A DNA stretch of 64,000 nucleotides from Spirosoma sordidisoli (GCF_004138325.1 NZ_SBLB01000003.1:620001-684000), one strand, 5' to 3'; counted from the first letter of the stretch, positions 25,848 to 34,207 are shown. Translations and numbers: made by a program. The notes: generated from the sequence alone by a model not told the origin.

Positions 25848-25995
25848 GGCGCTGGGATTTCATCGAGTTGATCGCCCTGTCTACGCGCTGGTTATCACGC
25901 CAGGCTAACAGCACCATCCATATGCCTACGATCCCCAGCAGCGCGGCTATGGCAAGCAGCAGGATGAACGAGTCAAATTCAAACAGGTAGCTCAT
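25840..25995 (-). CDS. Small single-pass membrane protein, 51 aa
   Basis: The ATG at 25995 opens a 51-codon frame ending TAA at 25840. Residues about 10-32 form one strong membrane helix (FILLLAIAALLGIVGIWMVL). The tail is basic (RDNQRVDRAINSMKSQRH), which suggests N-out/C-in topology. It starts 3 bases after the preceding stop and overlaps the next start, so it is translated within the operon. Holin-like, superinfection-exclusion or anchoring roles are all possible. Confidence 0.55.
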   Translation of the reverse strand: MSYLFEFDSFILLLAIAALLGIVGIWMVLLAWRDNQRVDRAINSMKSQRHV

Positions 25996-25998
25996 GGC

Positions 25999-26256
25999 TC
26001 AAGCGGTTTGGGGTTGATAGCTTTCACCAGGCAGCTCGTAGCGCGCTGCTTGGCCCCGAAAGGCCGATCGGTTCAACTCGCGGATACGCTGAGCCTGCCA
26101 GTCCGCAATCGCTTCTTTCAGGGTCGGATCATCATCGAGCCGCTGGACGAGCCGCCCCTCGGCGTCAAGCAAACAAATACCCACCAGCTTACTGGCTTCG
26201 ATCTGTTCCAGCCAGGCTTCTTCGGCTTCTAAGGTGGTCATGGTTGAAGTGGACAT
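25999..26256 (-). CDS. Small acidic hypothetical protein, 85 aa
   Basis: The gene starts at ATG 26256, overlapping the stop of the upstream gene by one base. A second in-frame ATG lies 5 codons on. The N-terminal half is acidic and helical (TLEAEEAWLEQIEASKLVGI). A strand-like CLLDAEGRLVQRL follows, and a polar tail ends in YQPQTA. The family is unknown. Confidence 0.55.
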   Translation of the reverse strand: MSTSTMTTLEAEEAWLEQIEASKLVGICLLDAEGRLVQRLDDDPTLKEAIADWQAQRIRELNRSAFRGQAARYELPGESYQPQTA

Positions 26257-26555
26257 TATGAGAAAAGGGATAGTGTACCGTCGTTGACAGCCGCTTTCTT
26301 TTTACCAGCTGCTCCTCGGGGGACAGGCAAGCCAAAGAGTGTGGCTGTTTCAGGCATTAGCCTGATAAAAATGTCTCGCATTGGGGCCTTCACCTTTTTT
26401 TTAAGGTCGTACCCCTCTTTACTAGCAGTAACTAGCCAATAACGAAACAGGCCTTGTCTCTTTAGCTCAAGTATAATTTCATCACGCACCAATGATCCAG
26501 CGTCTTGATAGGCTGTCCAGAGCGGATTTTTGCCAACTGCTAAATTCTGAGCCAT
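26256..26555 (-). CDS. First gene of the leftward operon: basic hypothetical protein, 99 aa
   Basis: The ATG at 26555 is preferred. An in-frame ATG at 26561 would lie inside a TTGCATT operator-like repeat. The product is basic (Lys/Arg-rich YDLKKKVKAPMRDIFIRLMP), with a C-terminal GAAGKKKAAVNDGTLSLF tail, and resembles a small DNA-binding or regulatory protein. It is the first gene transcribed away from the repressor, the position that Cro/Ner-like or early genes occupy in temperate phages. The role is inferred from position only. Confidence 0.55.
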   Translation of the reverse strand: MAQNLAVGKNPLWTAYQDAGSLVRDEIILELKRQGLFRYWLVTASKEGYDLKKKVKAPMRDIFIRLMPETATLFGLPVPRGAAGKKKAAVNDGTLSLFS

Positions 26556-26682
26556 TTGCATTATTAAACTTGCATTTATGGAGCTTGCTTACATAATTTG
26601 TATCAGCCATTTACAAAAACAACAATGCAATAGTAAAGCAACAACTCAAATTTTACAAGTACTACACAAATATTTTTTTGCC
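26556..26682. promoter_or_regulatory. Divergent early/repressor control region with repeated TTGCATT sites
   Basis: TTGCATT occurs at 26556-26562 and 26570-26576 as direct repeats and, inverted, as AATGCAA at 26624-26630. TACA and TGTA flank TAATT nearby. The region is AT-rich and separates the leftward operon from the rightward repressor gene, so these are good candidates for repressor operators. Confidence 0.5.
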
Positions 26683-27186
26683 ATGGAGCAACTTCTTGAA
26701 AAAATCAAAGATCGAGTTGGGGAGAAGACGAGTCCAATCAGGACTGTTAAGAGCCTAGCTGGGGCGATCGGAATGTCTGAAGCAGGGTTTTATACTATGC
26801 TCAAAAGGGGTACAACCAAATATGGTACCTTGCTGGCCATAGCAGATAAGCTCAATGTAGATGTTTCTTATTTTAGCGACGACACTAGCCAACACTACAA
26901 TTATAAAAGCCTATCACAAACTAAAAGTGAATCAATAGACGACTCATTCGATATTCAGAAAGAGATAAGAGAGCTAAAGCAGGTATTCGAGGAGCAATTG
27001 AGGGCGAAAGACCGACAGATTGAAAAGTTACTGGATCTATTGGGAAAGCCTGAGGGTGCTATCTGTTTGCCGCTTTCCACTGGGGATTTCAAATTCGATC
27101 TAAACATGCGTGACTACTACATAGCAAGTTTAACAAACATGCTCGGTACATCGTACGCTTTCGTAGGTCAACCCATTGTAAAGTAG
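26683..27186 (+). CDS. XRE/CI-like phage repressor
   Basis: I chose the ATG at 26683. The frame extends up to 26578, but that stretch crosses the operator-like repeats and looks non-coding. The 167-aa product has an N-terminal helix-turn-helix (about 12-68, SPIRTVKSLAGAIGMSEAGF then YGTLLAIADKLNVDVSYF). A charged coiled coil (about 88-125, IQKEIRELKQVFEEQLRAKD) suggests oligomerisation. A short C-terminal domain has no LexA-type Ser-Lys protease motif that I can see. Divergent from the phage operon, it most likely maintains lysogeny. Confidence 0.75.
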   Translation: MEQLLEKIKDRVGEKTSPIRTVKSLAGAIGMSEAGFYTMLKRGTTKYGTLLAIADKLNVDVSYFSDDTSQHYNYKSLSQTKSESIDDSFDIQKEIRELKQVFEEQLRAKDRQIEKLLDLLGKPEGAICLPLSTGDFKFDLNMRDYYIASLTNMLGTSYAFVGQPIVK

Positions 27187-27289
27187 GTGGCACCCCGTTC
27201 TCAAAGCAAGAGAACACGGCAGTGACTATATGTATGGCAGGTTTTGAGGAATCCCTCTCTCTCTGCAAAAAGACCTCACATAACGCCAG

Positions 27290-27323
27290 AAGCCCGAGAC
27301 GAAAACTGTTTCGGGCTTTTTTT
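27290..27323 (+). terminator. Rho-independent terminator after the repressor gene
   Basis: AAGCCCGA pairs with TCGGGCTT across a 13-base loop and is followed by a T-run on the plus strand. It lies about 100 bases after the repressor stop and may mark the end of the prophage gene content. Confidence 0.8.
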
Positions 27324-27504
27324 GTGCCCTGCCGAAACCGCAGATTTCAGCGACCCTAAAAAACGGGGGAGTTGAAGCAAAGTACCGGTTGTCAGAAAGA
27401 CATCTGTATGGCATCTTCGTCAAAACGGCCGCTGGCTGTAGCTTCCGGCTTCTCTTGTCTCATTACCTGTTCTCAGCGTATGCCCGATAGCGACGCTTCA
27501 GTCC

Positions 27505-28374
27505 TCAGTGCTGCTTTTCCCAGTCCTTAAAAATAAAGCGCAGCGCATCGAAATAAGCCACAACAGGTTCGGTCATGTGGGTTTCGGTGGGATAATGCTT
27601 ATAGCGATAATCAAGTTTTTTCAGCTTTTTCCCGGCGAGTGTTGCCTCCAGTTTTAATAGATGTTTATGAAAAAACGAATCCGCTCCGCCTTCATTACCG
27701 TCACTAAGAAAAAGCGTTTTGTGTAAGGTTGAAGCACTTTTCAGTTTCTCATCGGTCATTCTCAACACATACTCCTTGTCCCACCACAGGGATGGACTTA
27801 CGGCAACATACGCATCGAACAGATCGGGATGGGTCAACAGACAATGAAGCGACGCAAGGCCCCCAAAGGAGTGGCCGGCCAAAATTTTATAGGGCGCTGT
27901 TGGGTACTTTTTCTCGATCACGGGCATCAACTCGGTCGCCATAAATTGTAAAAACTTTTCGTTTCCTCCACTGCCTCGATACGAGCTACTATCAGGTTTG
28001 CCCTCGTAGTTAAGGATGCTGTTTGTTGGCGTAAGGTCTCGGGTCCGCTTGGTATTTGGGATGCCGATGACGATCATCTTGGGCATGGCCAACACATCGG
28101 GCCGACTCAGATAGTCAACATACTGAGCAAAGAGTTCAAAATGATTGTCCCCATCCAGAACGTATAAGACCGGAAATCGACTGTTTGCATAGGCAGAGTC
28201 TACTTTAGGGCAATGCACATACACTTTTCGCTCTTCGTTTAACAGCCTGGAGTGAATTTTCACCACCTCACTGGGTGGATAGGTATAGGGCTGGACAGGC
28301 TGGCCCTGAGCCTGGAAGGCTACCACGAAAAACAGGCTCGTCAGCCATCGAGAGGAGTAGGTAAACAGTTTCAT
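27505..28374 (-). CDS. Secreted putative esterase, alpha/beta-hydrolase (esterase D/Fes-like)
   Basis: The 289-aa product is read from ATG 28374, which begins a signal peptide (MKLFTYSSRWLTSLFFVVAF, cleavage near QAQGQ). An upstream in-frame ATG at 28404 is less plausible. The fold is the alpha/beta-hydrolase of the putative-esterase family. FPVLYVLDGDNHFE is the early strand and loop, AGHSFGGLAS the nucleophile elbow, FLSDGNEGG the acid loop, and PTETHM the likely catalytic His. Relatives hydrolyse siderophores, S-formylglutathione or carbohydrate esters. The substrate here is unknown. It is a monocistronic-looking gene next to the prophage edge. Confidence 0.8.
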   Translation of the reverse strand: MKLFTYSSRWLTSLFFVVAFQAQGQPVQPYTYPPSEVVKIHSRLLNEERKVYVHCPKVDSAYANSRFPVLYVLDGDNHFELFAQYVDYLSRPDVLAMPKMIVIGIPNTKRTRDLTPTNSILNYEGKPDSSSYRGSGGNEKFLQFMATELMPVIEKKYPTAPYKILAGHSFGGLASLHCLLTHPDLFDAYVAVSPSLWWDKEYVLRMTDEKLKSASTLHKTLFLSDGNEGGADSFFHKHLLKLEATLAGKKLKKLDYRYKHYPTETHMTEPVVAYFDALRFIFKDWEKQH

Positions 28375-28539
28375 ACTATATAGAATGACAAAGTTGGACA
28401 TCAAGTTTTCGAATGACCGCTACGGGAATAAGGCTTCATACAATAGGGGGACATACCGATTTCGATCAGTTCAAATATAGCGGTATAACACGCACTAGCA
28501 CTAGGCCTGCCGCCTAAGTTCCCACGAACCGCCCGGCCG

Positions 28540-28887
28540 TATTGCGGCAGTCAGACGGTTAGCCTGCCCCACCTCAAGTACCGTTGAGCTGCTGCGCTAT
28601 ACCGAGTCAGCACGCGGGGCCGTATACCGATTCGGCTACAACTACCAGAAAATCGGCATCATCCTGTCGAACTTCGTTCCGGCCGATCATCGGCAACAGG
28701 GCATTTTCGTAGAGGGGCCAAACGAGCGGCTGCTGACGTTGTCGGGCGTAATAGACCGGCTCAACGCACGCCACGGCCGGGATCGGGTGCGGCTGGCCAG
28801 TCAGTCGTTTACCCCCGACTGGGGACACAGGAGTTGTTGAGTCCGTGTTACACCACCCGCTGGAACGACATTCTGAAAGTTCATTAG
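28540..28887 (+). pseudogene. umuC: 3' relic of umuC (DNA polymerase V catalytic subunit)
   Basis: The plus strand encodes segments typical of the UmuC C-terminus: PTSSTVELLRYTESARG, then FGYNYQKIGIILSNFVPADH and LTLSGVIDRLNARHGRDRV. A stop at 28838-28840 interrupts the frame. The conserved ending SPCYTTRWNDILKVH follows in another frame, up to TAG at 28887. The N-terminal catalytic palm domain is absent upstream, so this is a truncated and frameshifted remnant. It lies next to the prophage boundary region, consistent with past rearrangement there. Confidence 0.85.
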
Positions 28888-28955
28888 CAGAGGCTCTCCG
28901 GGCAACGCTATTGTCCTTTCTGCTCTTGTTGCCCGGCTGCGTTTTACCAGGCTAT

Positions 28956-28979
28956 CAGCACCGCCTGTTGACTGCTGGT
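28956..28979 (+). repeat. 24-bp dispersed repeat, copy 2
   Basis: This is the second copy of the repeat at 22659-22682, with 22 of 24 bases identical in the same orientation. It lies in the intergenic space behind the umuC relic. Confidence 0.5.
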
Positions 28980-29022
28980 CGATTTCTTCCCCACGCCCAA
29001 ACTGACGGCCTTAGTTGATCGG

Positions 29023-30399
29023 CTACTTCGGCCGGGGTTGTACCTGTATGCCAATGCCTACCATGAGTGGACGCAGGGTAAGCTGGTTAGCTTCGTCCCG
29101 GAGCTGATTGAGGCCATAGTCGACCTTCAGCTTCACCCTAAGCTCCACCCCCCGAACGAGCGGAAGCTGTCGGGCAATGCCGCCCCGCAAAGCCAGTAGT
29201 GACTGGTTGATAGTGGGCAGGTAAGAGATCTGCCCCCCCAGCTCGGCCGCATAGCGCCCCCGGAACAGAAGCTGCTGCTGACTTACGCCAAGACCAACCA
29301 GGGGTAATCGCTTATTCTCCGCTACAGCGTATGTCTCCCGGACGAGCTGGTAGGCGTTGTCCGGCGCCGACCTCAGGTGGTAGCTGTTCTCGCTGACGGT
29401 GTAATAGGCCCATCGGCGAAGATAACCAATCGACCCGTGAAGCTGCCAGCGGGACCAGCGTAGCCCGCCGGCCATCTGCACGCCCCAGGTAGTGGGCGAA
29501 AAAGCGGCCGGAGAGCCTACTGACGACAGATAAGCTGTAGCATTGGGCGGGGCGGTCATCAGTTGAAAATGACTCAATTGGGTAATCTCGGCAAACCATC
29601 GGCCGCTTCGTCGGGCGGTTACCGGCCTGGTCAGGTGTTGAACCGTAACGTCGAGTGCGGATGGCAGCCGAAGATGGTTATCGAATGTACCCGTTGGCGG
29701 GAGCAGGCTCAGTGGTTTGAGCCGCTCCCAAACCACTCTGTCCATCGGTCCCGAAACGGCTGCCCCGAGGATATCTGGCTGCGACTGATCGGTCAGCTGC
29801 GCGTTTGGGCTGACCAGGTACTCATCAGGAACAGGGTTATCCTGTACGGAAGGTCGTTTACCGGGCAGATCAAAACGCGTGGAGCGCTTCGAGGAAGTCT
29901 CTTTTGCCGCTACCCGATAAACAGGTGTCGGCTTACCGCCAAATCGAGTTGGTCGGGTGATGCCTGGGCGAGTCACTCCCTCAGTGGGTAAAACGGGATG
30001 GATATCTTTCCGGTCGGCTAGGGTCGTAGCCGCTGTACGCTGCTGTTCGATGCCTCGATCTGCCCGGGCGTCGATGGCCCGTGGTTGGGGTAAAGTCTGC
30101 CCGGTCATACTAACAGGTTGGGCAGACTCTATCCTGTTCGTTTGGCCGGTAGACCGGCCTGGGCGCTCTACTAAAGGGTTTAGACCAACTCCGCCCCCCA
30201 GTAACAGCAACAGGCTGCCGAGTAGCTTCACCGTCCGGTAGGCCCATCTGCGTCTACGTCCGGCGTTTAGCGAATCAAAGATCCGCCGGGTCAAATCAGG
30301 CCGGGCCGGCATGCGGTGATCCGCAAACGCCTGTTGCCAGCGCTGGCGCATCAGCGCATGGGGGTCCTCATCCCAGGAGTTCGTGTCGTTGGATGCCAT
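29023..30399 (-). CDS. Membrane-anchored anti-sigma-like protein with beta-rich C-terminus
   Basis: The 458-aa product overlaps the end of the ECF sigma gene by 32 bases, typical of coupled sigma/anti-sigma pairs. Residues 1-50 form a cytoplasmic helical region (MRQRWQQAFADHRMPARPDL). One membrane helix spans about 58-78 (TVKLLGSLLLLLGGGVGLNP). A long Pro/Thr/Arg-rich linker (about 80-260) and a C-terminal region of alternating beta strands (about 270-458, ending MVGIGIQVQPR) follow. The C-terminal part resembles small outer-membrane beta-barrel domains, odd behind an inner-membrane helix. A sigma-regulating role is inferred from operon structure. Confidence 0.6.
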   Translation of the reverse strand: MASNDTNSWDEDPHALMRQRWQQAFADHRMPARPDLTRRIFDSLNAGRRRRWAYRTVKLLGSLLLLLGGGVGLNPLVERPGRSTGQTNRIESAQPVSMTGQTLPQPRAIDARADRGIEQQRTAATTLADRKDIHPVLPTEGVTRPGITRPTRFGGKPTPVYRVAAKETSSKRSTRFDLPGKRPSVQDNPVPDEYLVSPNAQLTDQSQPDILGAAVSGPMDRVVWERLKPLSLLPPTGTFDNHLRLPSALDVTVQHLTRPVTARRSGRWFAEITQLSHFQLMTAPPNATAYLSSVGSPAAFSPTTWGVQMAGGLRWSRWQLHGSIGYLRRWAYYTVSENSYHLRSAPDNAYQLVRETYAVAENKRLPLVGLGVSQQQLLFRGRYAAELGGQISYLPTINQSLLALRGGIARQLPLVRGVELRVKLKVDYGLNQLRDEANQLTLRPLMVGIGIQVQPRPK

Positions 30400-30955
30400 G
30401 TTGTTCGATATCGGTTAGTAGTAGCTGTCGGCCCCGGCTAAAGCGCGACCGGACCGTGGCTTCTGGAATCGTGAGTAAAAGGGCTATTTCGGCGTGAGAA
30501 TAGCCCTCAATCAAATATAGATTCACCACCAGCCGGTACAGATCGGGCAGGCGGGCCAGCAAACCCAGCAAAACCTCCAGATTGTAACCGGCCAGTATAT
30601 GCAGGTGCTCATCACTGGCCAATGATTCGTGGCTGGACTCGTAGCTGGTCAGGTGTTCCTGGGGTAGCGTGGTGCGGTGATAATAGTTGATGGCCGTACG
30701 CACCACGACTGATTTGACCCAGCTATCGGCCGATTCGGGCTTCGTTATGTCGTTAATGTGGGTGAAAACTTTAAGGAACGCTTCCTGAAAAATATCTTCC
30801 GCTTCGGCCACGGTCCGGGCGTATCGGACGCAAACCCCTAACATGCGCTCCTGGTAGCGTTCATAGAAAGCCCGCTGCGCCCTGGGCTCCTGCCGTTGGC
30901 AGCCCGCTACCAGTTCGGTAAGGGTTTTGTAGGACTTACGACCAAAAAATGCCAT
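30368..30955 (-). CDS. ECF-type RNA polymerase sigma factor
   Basis: The 195-aa product has the two ECF domains. Sigma region 2 (about 20-95) shows RAFYERYQERMLGVCVRYAR followed by AEDIFQEAFLKVF. Sigma region 4 (about 125-185) shows LARLPDLYRLVVNLYLIEGY and EIALLLTIPEATVRSRFSRG, the helix-turn-helix for -35 recognition. It lies between a lipoprotein gene upstream (39-base gap) and the anti-sigma-like gene that it overlaps. The three probably form a surface-sensing operon. Confidence 0.9.
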   Translation of the reverse strand: MAFFGRKSYKTLTELVAGCQRQEPRAQRAFYERYQERMLGVCVRYARTVAEAEDIFQEAFLKVFTHINDITKPESADSWVKSVVVRTAINYYHRTTLPQEHLTSYESSHESLASDEHLHILAGYNLEVLLGLLARLPDLYRLVVNLYLIEGYSHAEIALLLTIPEATVRSRFSRGRQLLLTDIEQHGIQRHELLG

Positions 30956-30994
30956 GCAGGAAGACTGGGGAGTAGAGGGCTCAGGAGACGCGAC

Positions 30995-31954
30995 TCAAAA
31001 AGTCCCGTAAAGGCGGTAGCTACGACTGATCAGCTGTCCGGAGTCCGAAAACCTCAGATCCCAGGCTTCTGTGCCTTTTTCGACGGTAAATTCGTAGGTG
31101 TTCAGCGAGCCATACGAATGGCGGGCGTAGGAGCCGCCACGGGCCAGCGCAAAGCCCGCCAGCTCAGGTCGGCGGAGATACGCTTGTGCCGCCGGGGGCA
31201 GTTGATTCGTCTCCTGAAAGAAATGCACCGTTGCCTGATTCCGAACGGCGATCAACTGTCCGTCACTCGTAAAGGTAAGGTTCCAGAATTGCCCCTGCTG
31301 AGACGCGGATACGATGTACGTGGATTGGCCGGCGGCATCTACCTGCACCTGGGCGAACAGGAAGGTCATGTTGTCGTTGCGCAGCTGCGCCTGAATGAGT
31401 TCCGGAATCTCCTGCTGGCCCTCGGCCGAATAAGAAGCCCGCTGAAAAGGGGTTATCGTGACATTATACCACGATCGATCGGTGTTGCGCCCGGAAACAC
31501 GCCAAAAAGCCGTATACGGTTGCTGCTGCCAGGTGTAATCCGCCAAAACAAACGCCGTTGGCTCAGCCGCCCCCACGGGACCAGACCAGCCTCTCTCGTA
31601 CAGGTGAAGACGAGGCCGGGCAATCGTTCCTCCAGCAAATACCGTTGCGTGCAGGACGCGGGTAAGCGAGTCGGGCAGGTTACCGTCCAGGAGCTGATCC
31701 GCTGTCAAAAGCTGACCGGGGCCCATCAGGCCCTGGTAGCGCAGCCGATGCTGGCTGAAGTCGACCTGCCACAGTTTGTTGTTCAGTAGGGTGCTGAAGC
31801 GCACCTCCTCGGCCTGGGAAAAACGGTGGAGCAGCGCCTGCACCGTTTCTGCCGGTGGTCCGCCGTCAGGTTCGGGCTGCTGGTCTACAAACTGGTTACA
31901 GCTGCTTACGCCAAGCAACAGGCCTATCCAGACGAATCGAGTGAGCGGGTTCAT
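30995..31954 (-). CDS. Lipoprotein upstream of ECF sigma factor, 319 aa
   Basis: The N-terminus is a lipoprotein signal (FVWIGLLLGVSSC, lipidated Cys about 19). The mature protein has two or three related beta/alpha segments. The last (about 275-319, YEFTVEKGTEAWDLRFSDSG) looks like the beta-rich lipoprotein or PepSY-like folds found in Bacteroidota. It is the first gene of the lipoprotein, sigma, anti-sigma-like operon, so an envelope sensor or a target of the sigma factor is plausible. No enzymatic motif is visible. Confidence 0.65.
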   Translation of the reverse strand: MNPLTRFVWIGLLLGVSSCNQFVDQQPEPDGGPPAETVQALLHRFSQAEEVRFSTLLNNKLWQVDFSQHRLRYQGLMGPGQLLTADQLLDGNLPDSLTRVLHATVFAGGTIARPRLHLYERGWSGPVGAAEPTAFVLADYTWQQQPYTAFWRVSGRNTDRSWYNVTITPFQRASYSAEGQQEIPELIQAQLRNDNMTFLFAQVQVDAAGQSTYIVSASQQGQFWNLTFTSDGQLIAVRNQATVHFFQETNQLPPAAQAYLRRPELAGFALARGGSYARHSYGSLNTYEFTVEKGTEAWDLRFSDSGQLISRSYRLYGTF

Positions 31955-32224
31955 AGGTTGGTATCGTGTTGTGCATTCCCTCCTGGGCTTTACGTCCCCT
32001 CTTCACAGACACGAAACCTAAGGTACGCTGTTGCAACCAATCCTATTTTTTTTCCTGACACCCCGCCTGCCCTGCCCGTTTGTCGGGCTATGCAACACTT
32101 TGTGTCTTTTGGGGTGTCTATCGTCCCGACGGCAGCGTGATGGGTTTCAGTTGACTAATCCGCAACCGTTTTGGCCGCCCTGTCGAATGGGTTTGTTTTT
32201 TCACTCAACCAAATCGTTACAACC

Positions 32225-33067
32225 ATGGTACACATCACGCGTAGTTTAACGGGCCTGACAATAAGCCTGTTTCTGGGCCTAAGTGCCTGCACCCAAAATC
32301 AATCCCTTGTAGAGCCGGAACCGCCACAGCTACTACGACTGGGAGCTACCCGCACGAACGACCCCGGCCAGCCTCGCTTACGGCTCAAACGAACCGTCAG
32401 CACCTCGCCGGGCCTTCCCGGCATAACGGAATTCCTGTATGATCAGCAGGGTCGCCAATCCGGATATGTTTATCTGGGGGATACGGCTACATTTACCTAC
32501 GATGCCAATGACCGCATAACGAGCATCCTGTATTCGTACACCACCCGAGAGAATGTCACCGGGGAGCAGACTATTTTTGCCTATGACGACGCCCAGCGGG
32601 AGGTGCGGGCCACGCTTTCGCTGCTGACAACGATCAATGGTCAATATGCACCACTCCGAGCCATAAAAACATCGGTTTATAGAATGGATGGTCAAAACCA
32701 GCCCATTGGTTTCACAGACACCTCGCCCCAGTCGGGGGCCAGTTCGGCTTATGAGCAAACCTTCGCCGGTGGCAATCTAAGCCGCACGATCAGTCAGGCA
32801 GGCAGTTCGAGCCGGGTGGCCTCTGATTTTACCTACGATAACCGGTCAAATCCGTTTTTCGGATTAATTGGACCCGGCATAGGCGACATGCGTCGGTTTA
32901 GCCGCAACAATGTACTCAAGCTGTCGATGATTGATAATTTTGGTTCACCCACGCAGGCTCAGCCGAGGGATGTTTACACCATCCAGTACGAATTCAACGA
33001 GCAGGGACTACCTACCCGGGCGGTTTCGCCGGGTGTTGTGCTGCGGTATGAATACGAAAGTTATTAA
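32225..33067 (+). CDS. Lipoprotein with YD-repeat-like strands, 280 aa
   Basis: The ATG at 32225 is chosen because it begins a lipoprotein signal (LTGLTISLFLGLSAC). The frame extends to 32171 but that stretch is hydrophobic, non-signal sequence. The mature protein contains repeating strand-turn units such as FLYDQQGRQSGYVYL, FTYDANDRITSIL and FAYDDAQREVRATL, similar to YD/RHS-like or DUF4595-type lipoproteins of Bacteroidota. It is divergent from the lipoprotein/sigma operon and is followed by a strong hairpin. Confidence 0.65.
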   Translation: MVHITRSLTGLTISLFLGLSACTQNQSLVEPEPPQLLRLGATRTNDPGQPRLRLKRTVSTSPGLPGITEFLYDQQGRQSGYVYLGDTATFTYDANDRITSILYSYTTRENVTGEQTIFAYDDAQREVRATLSLLTTINGQYAPLRAIKTSVYRMDGQNQPIGFTDTSPQSGASSAYEQTFAGGNLSRTISQAGSSSRVASDFTYDNRSNPFFGLIGPGIGDMRRFSRNNVLKLSMIDNFGSPTQAQPRDVYTIQYEFNEQGLPTRAVSPGVVLRYEYESY

Positions 33068-33074
33068 GCCGGCT

Positions 33075-33112
33075 ACTTCCCTGGTATCTTACTAACCGGA
33101 TACCAGGGAAGT
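33075..33112 (+). terminator. Hairpin downstream of the 280-aa lipoprotein gene
   Basis: ACTTCCCTGGTATC pairs perfectly with GATACCAGGGAAGT across a 10-base loop, 8 bases behind the stop. There is no T-run, so termination strength is uncertain. Confidence 0.6.
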
Positions 33113-33263
33113 CATCCATATAGACTGGCCGATCGGTGTTCACGGCCAACAGAGGACCGACTAACCCGGCCAACAGCCTTCGCCGGATGGGTTACGGCGA
33201 AGACTGTAGACACTGGAAACATGGGCAATAGCTGACCGGCCTGGTATCGTACAGCCGGGTGGT

Positions 33264-33638
33264 TCAGGGAAAAGCGCTCAGTCCTTTGGTTTGTAAGTAA
33301 GCCATGGCCGCTACCCATATTGCAACGGCGGCAATAGCAATCAGACCAAACAGACTGATCGTAGCCGCCAGCCAGACAACGACAACGATACTGGCTACCA
33401 CCCAGAGCATATCCAGCGTACTAATCAGTCTAACCGCGCGGGGATTAATAGGGGTTCTGAGGCTGGTGATTAGCACAAACACGCCGAATACAAGCAGAAA
33501 CAGACCGACGCCGATGAACGGATCGGTGGCCGCCACGCCGAACAGGGTAGCTATAGGGTCGGCCAGTAGTACCAGCAATAGGCCCGTTGCGGCCGAGCTT
33601 ACGCCATTGATCAGCAGGGTTGTTTTTAGAGAAATCAT
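33264..33638 (-). CDS. Small four-helix membrane protein, 124 aa
   Basis: The product is almost entirely hydrophobic, with four predicted membrane helices around residues 5-27, 40-59, 72-92 and 96-115 (for example FIGVGLFLLVFGVFVLITSL). Size and layout match small integral membrane proteins often found beside NTF2-like genes. It follows the NTF2-like gene by 47 bases and is probably cotranscribed with it. No transport motif is seen. Confidence 0.7.
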   Translation of the reverse strand: MISLKTTLLINGVSSAATGLLLVLLADPIATLFGVAATDPFIGVGLFLLVFGVFVLITSLRTPINPRAVRLISTLDMLWVVASIVVVVWLAATISLFGLIAIAAVAIWVAAMAYLQTKGLSAFP

Positions 33639-33685
33639 TGGAATAATCGATTGAGTGAAAAAAATGGGCTATATCCGTCGTTGGC

Positions 33686-34207
33686 TTAGCGGCCCCAGAA
33701 CTCGTCTTCCTGCCTGAGGTCGGCCGAAAAAATGGTAGCTGCCACCAGCTTCCCGTCCTCGACCGTATAGACGTCAATATTGTCGACGTCCAGGGTGCCC
33801 CCGCCCGGCTGCACCGCCTGCCAGTGCATCAGGCAAGCGACCTGATTGCCGTTAACCGTCAGCGGTTTAACGTCGGTCAACCGTAACGTCCCCGCCGACG
33901 CTTCCATCATAACACCAACCATCTGGAAGACCTCCTGACTGGATTTTTTCAGTCCGGCGAAGCGGTGGCGGCCCGGCTGCGACCAGTGGATGTTGGGGGC
34001 TACCAGCGCGGCCAGCTGGGACTGGTCCCCGCGCTGAACGGCGGTTAAAAACCGGGCAACGACGTCGGAGGGTTGGTTTGTCATGGCGTTTGCGGACTGA
34101 TTAGGTTGATGTGACGGATATACCTGTGCGGATGCGGGCCGACCAACCGCAAGCAGTGACAGCAGGCTTAGGGAGATCCATCGGAGGGCGACATGGTTTT
34201 GGCTCAT
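33686..34207 (-). CDS. Secreted SnoaL/NTF2-like protein, 173 aa
   Basis: The ATG at 34207 is chosen because a signal peptide follows (ALRWISLSLLSLLAVGRPAS, cleavage near ASAQ). Residues about 45-170 match the NTF2-like cone fold used by SnoaL-type proteins, with the helix DVVARFLTAVQRGDQSQLAA, the WSQPG segment and strands ending VYTVEDGKLVAATIF. Members bind small molecules or act as isomerases. The substrate is unknown. It is divergent from the AraC regulator at 34325. Confidence 0.75.
   Translation of the reverse strand: MSQNHVALRWISLSLLSLLAVGRPASAQVYPSHQPNQSANAMTNQPSDVVARFLTAVQRGDQSQLAALVAPNIHWSQPGRHRFAGLKKSSQEVFQMVGVMMEASAGTLRLTDVKPLTVNGNQVACLMHWQAVQPGGGTLDVDNIDVYTVEDGKLVAATIFSADLRQEDEFWGR

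Noticed and set aside
1..27323. Exact prophage attachment sites
   Set aside because: No integrase or convincing terminal duplication is visible, and the left end is outside the window. The 24-bp repeat is kept only as a weak candidate.
28607..28828. 73-aa minus-strand frame
   Set aside because: It is the shadow of the umuC relic, whose plus-strand translation matches the family.
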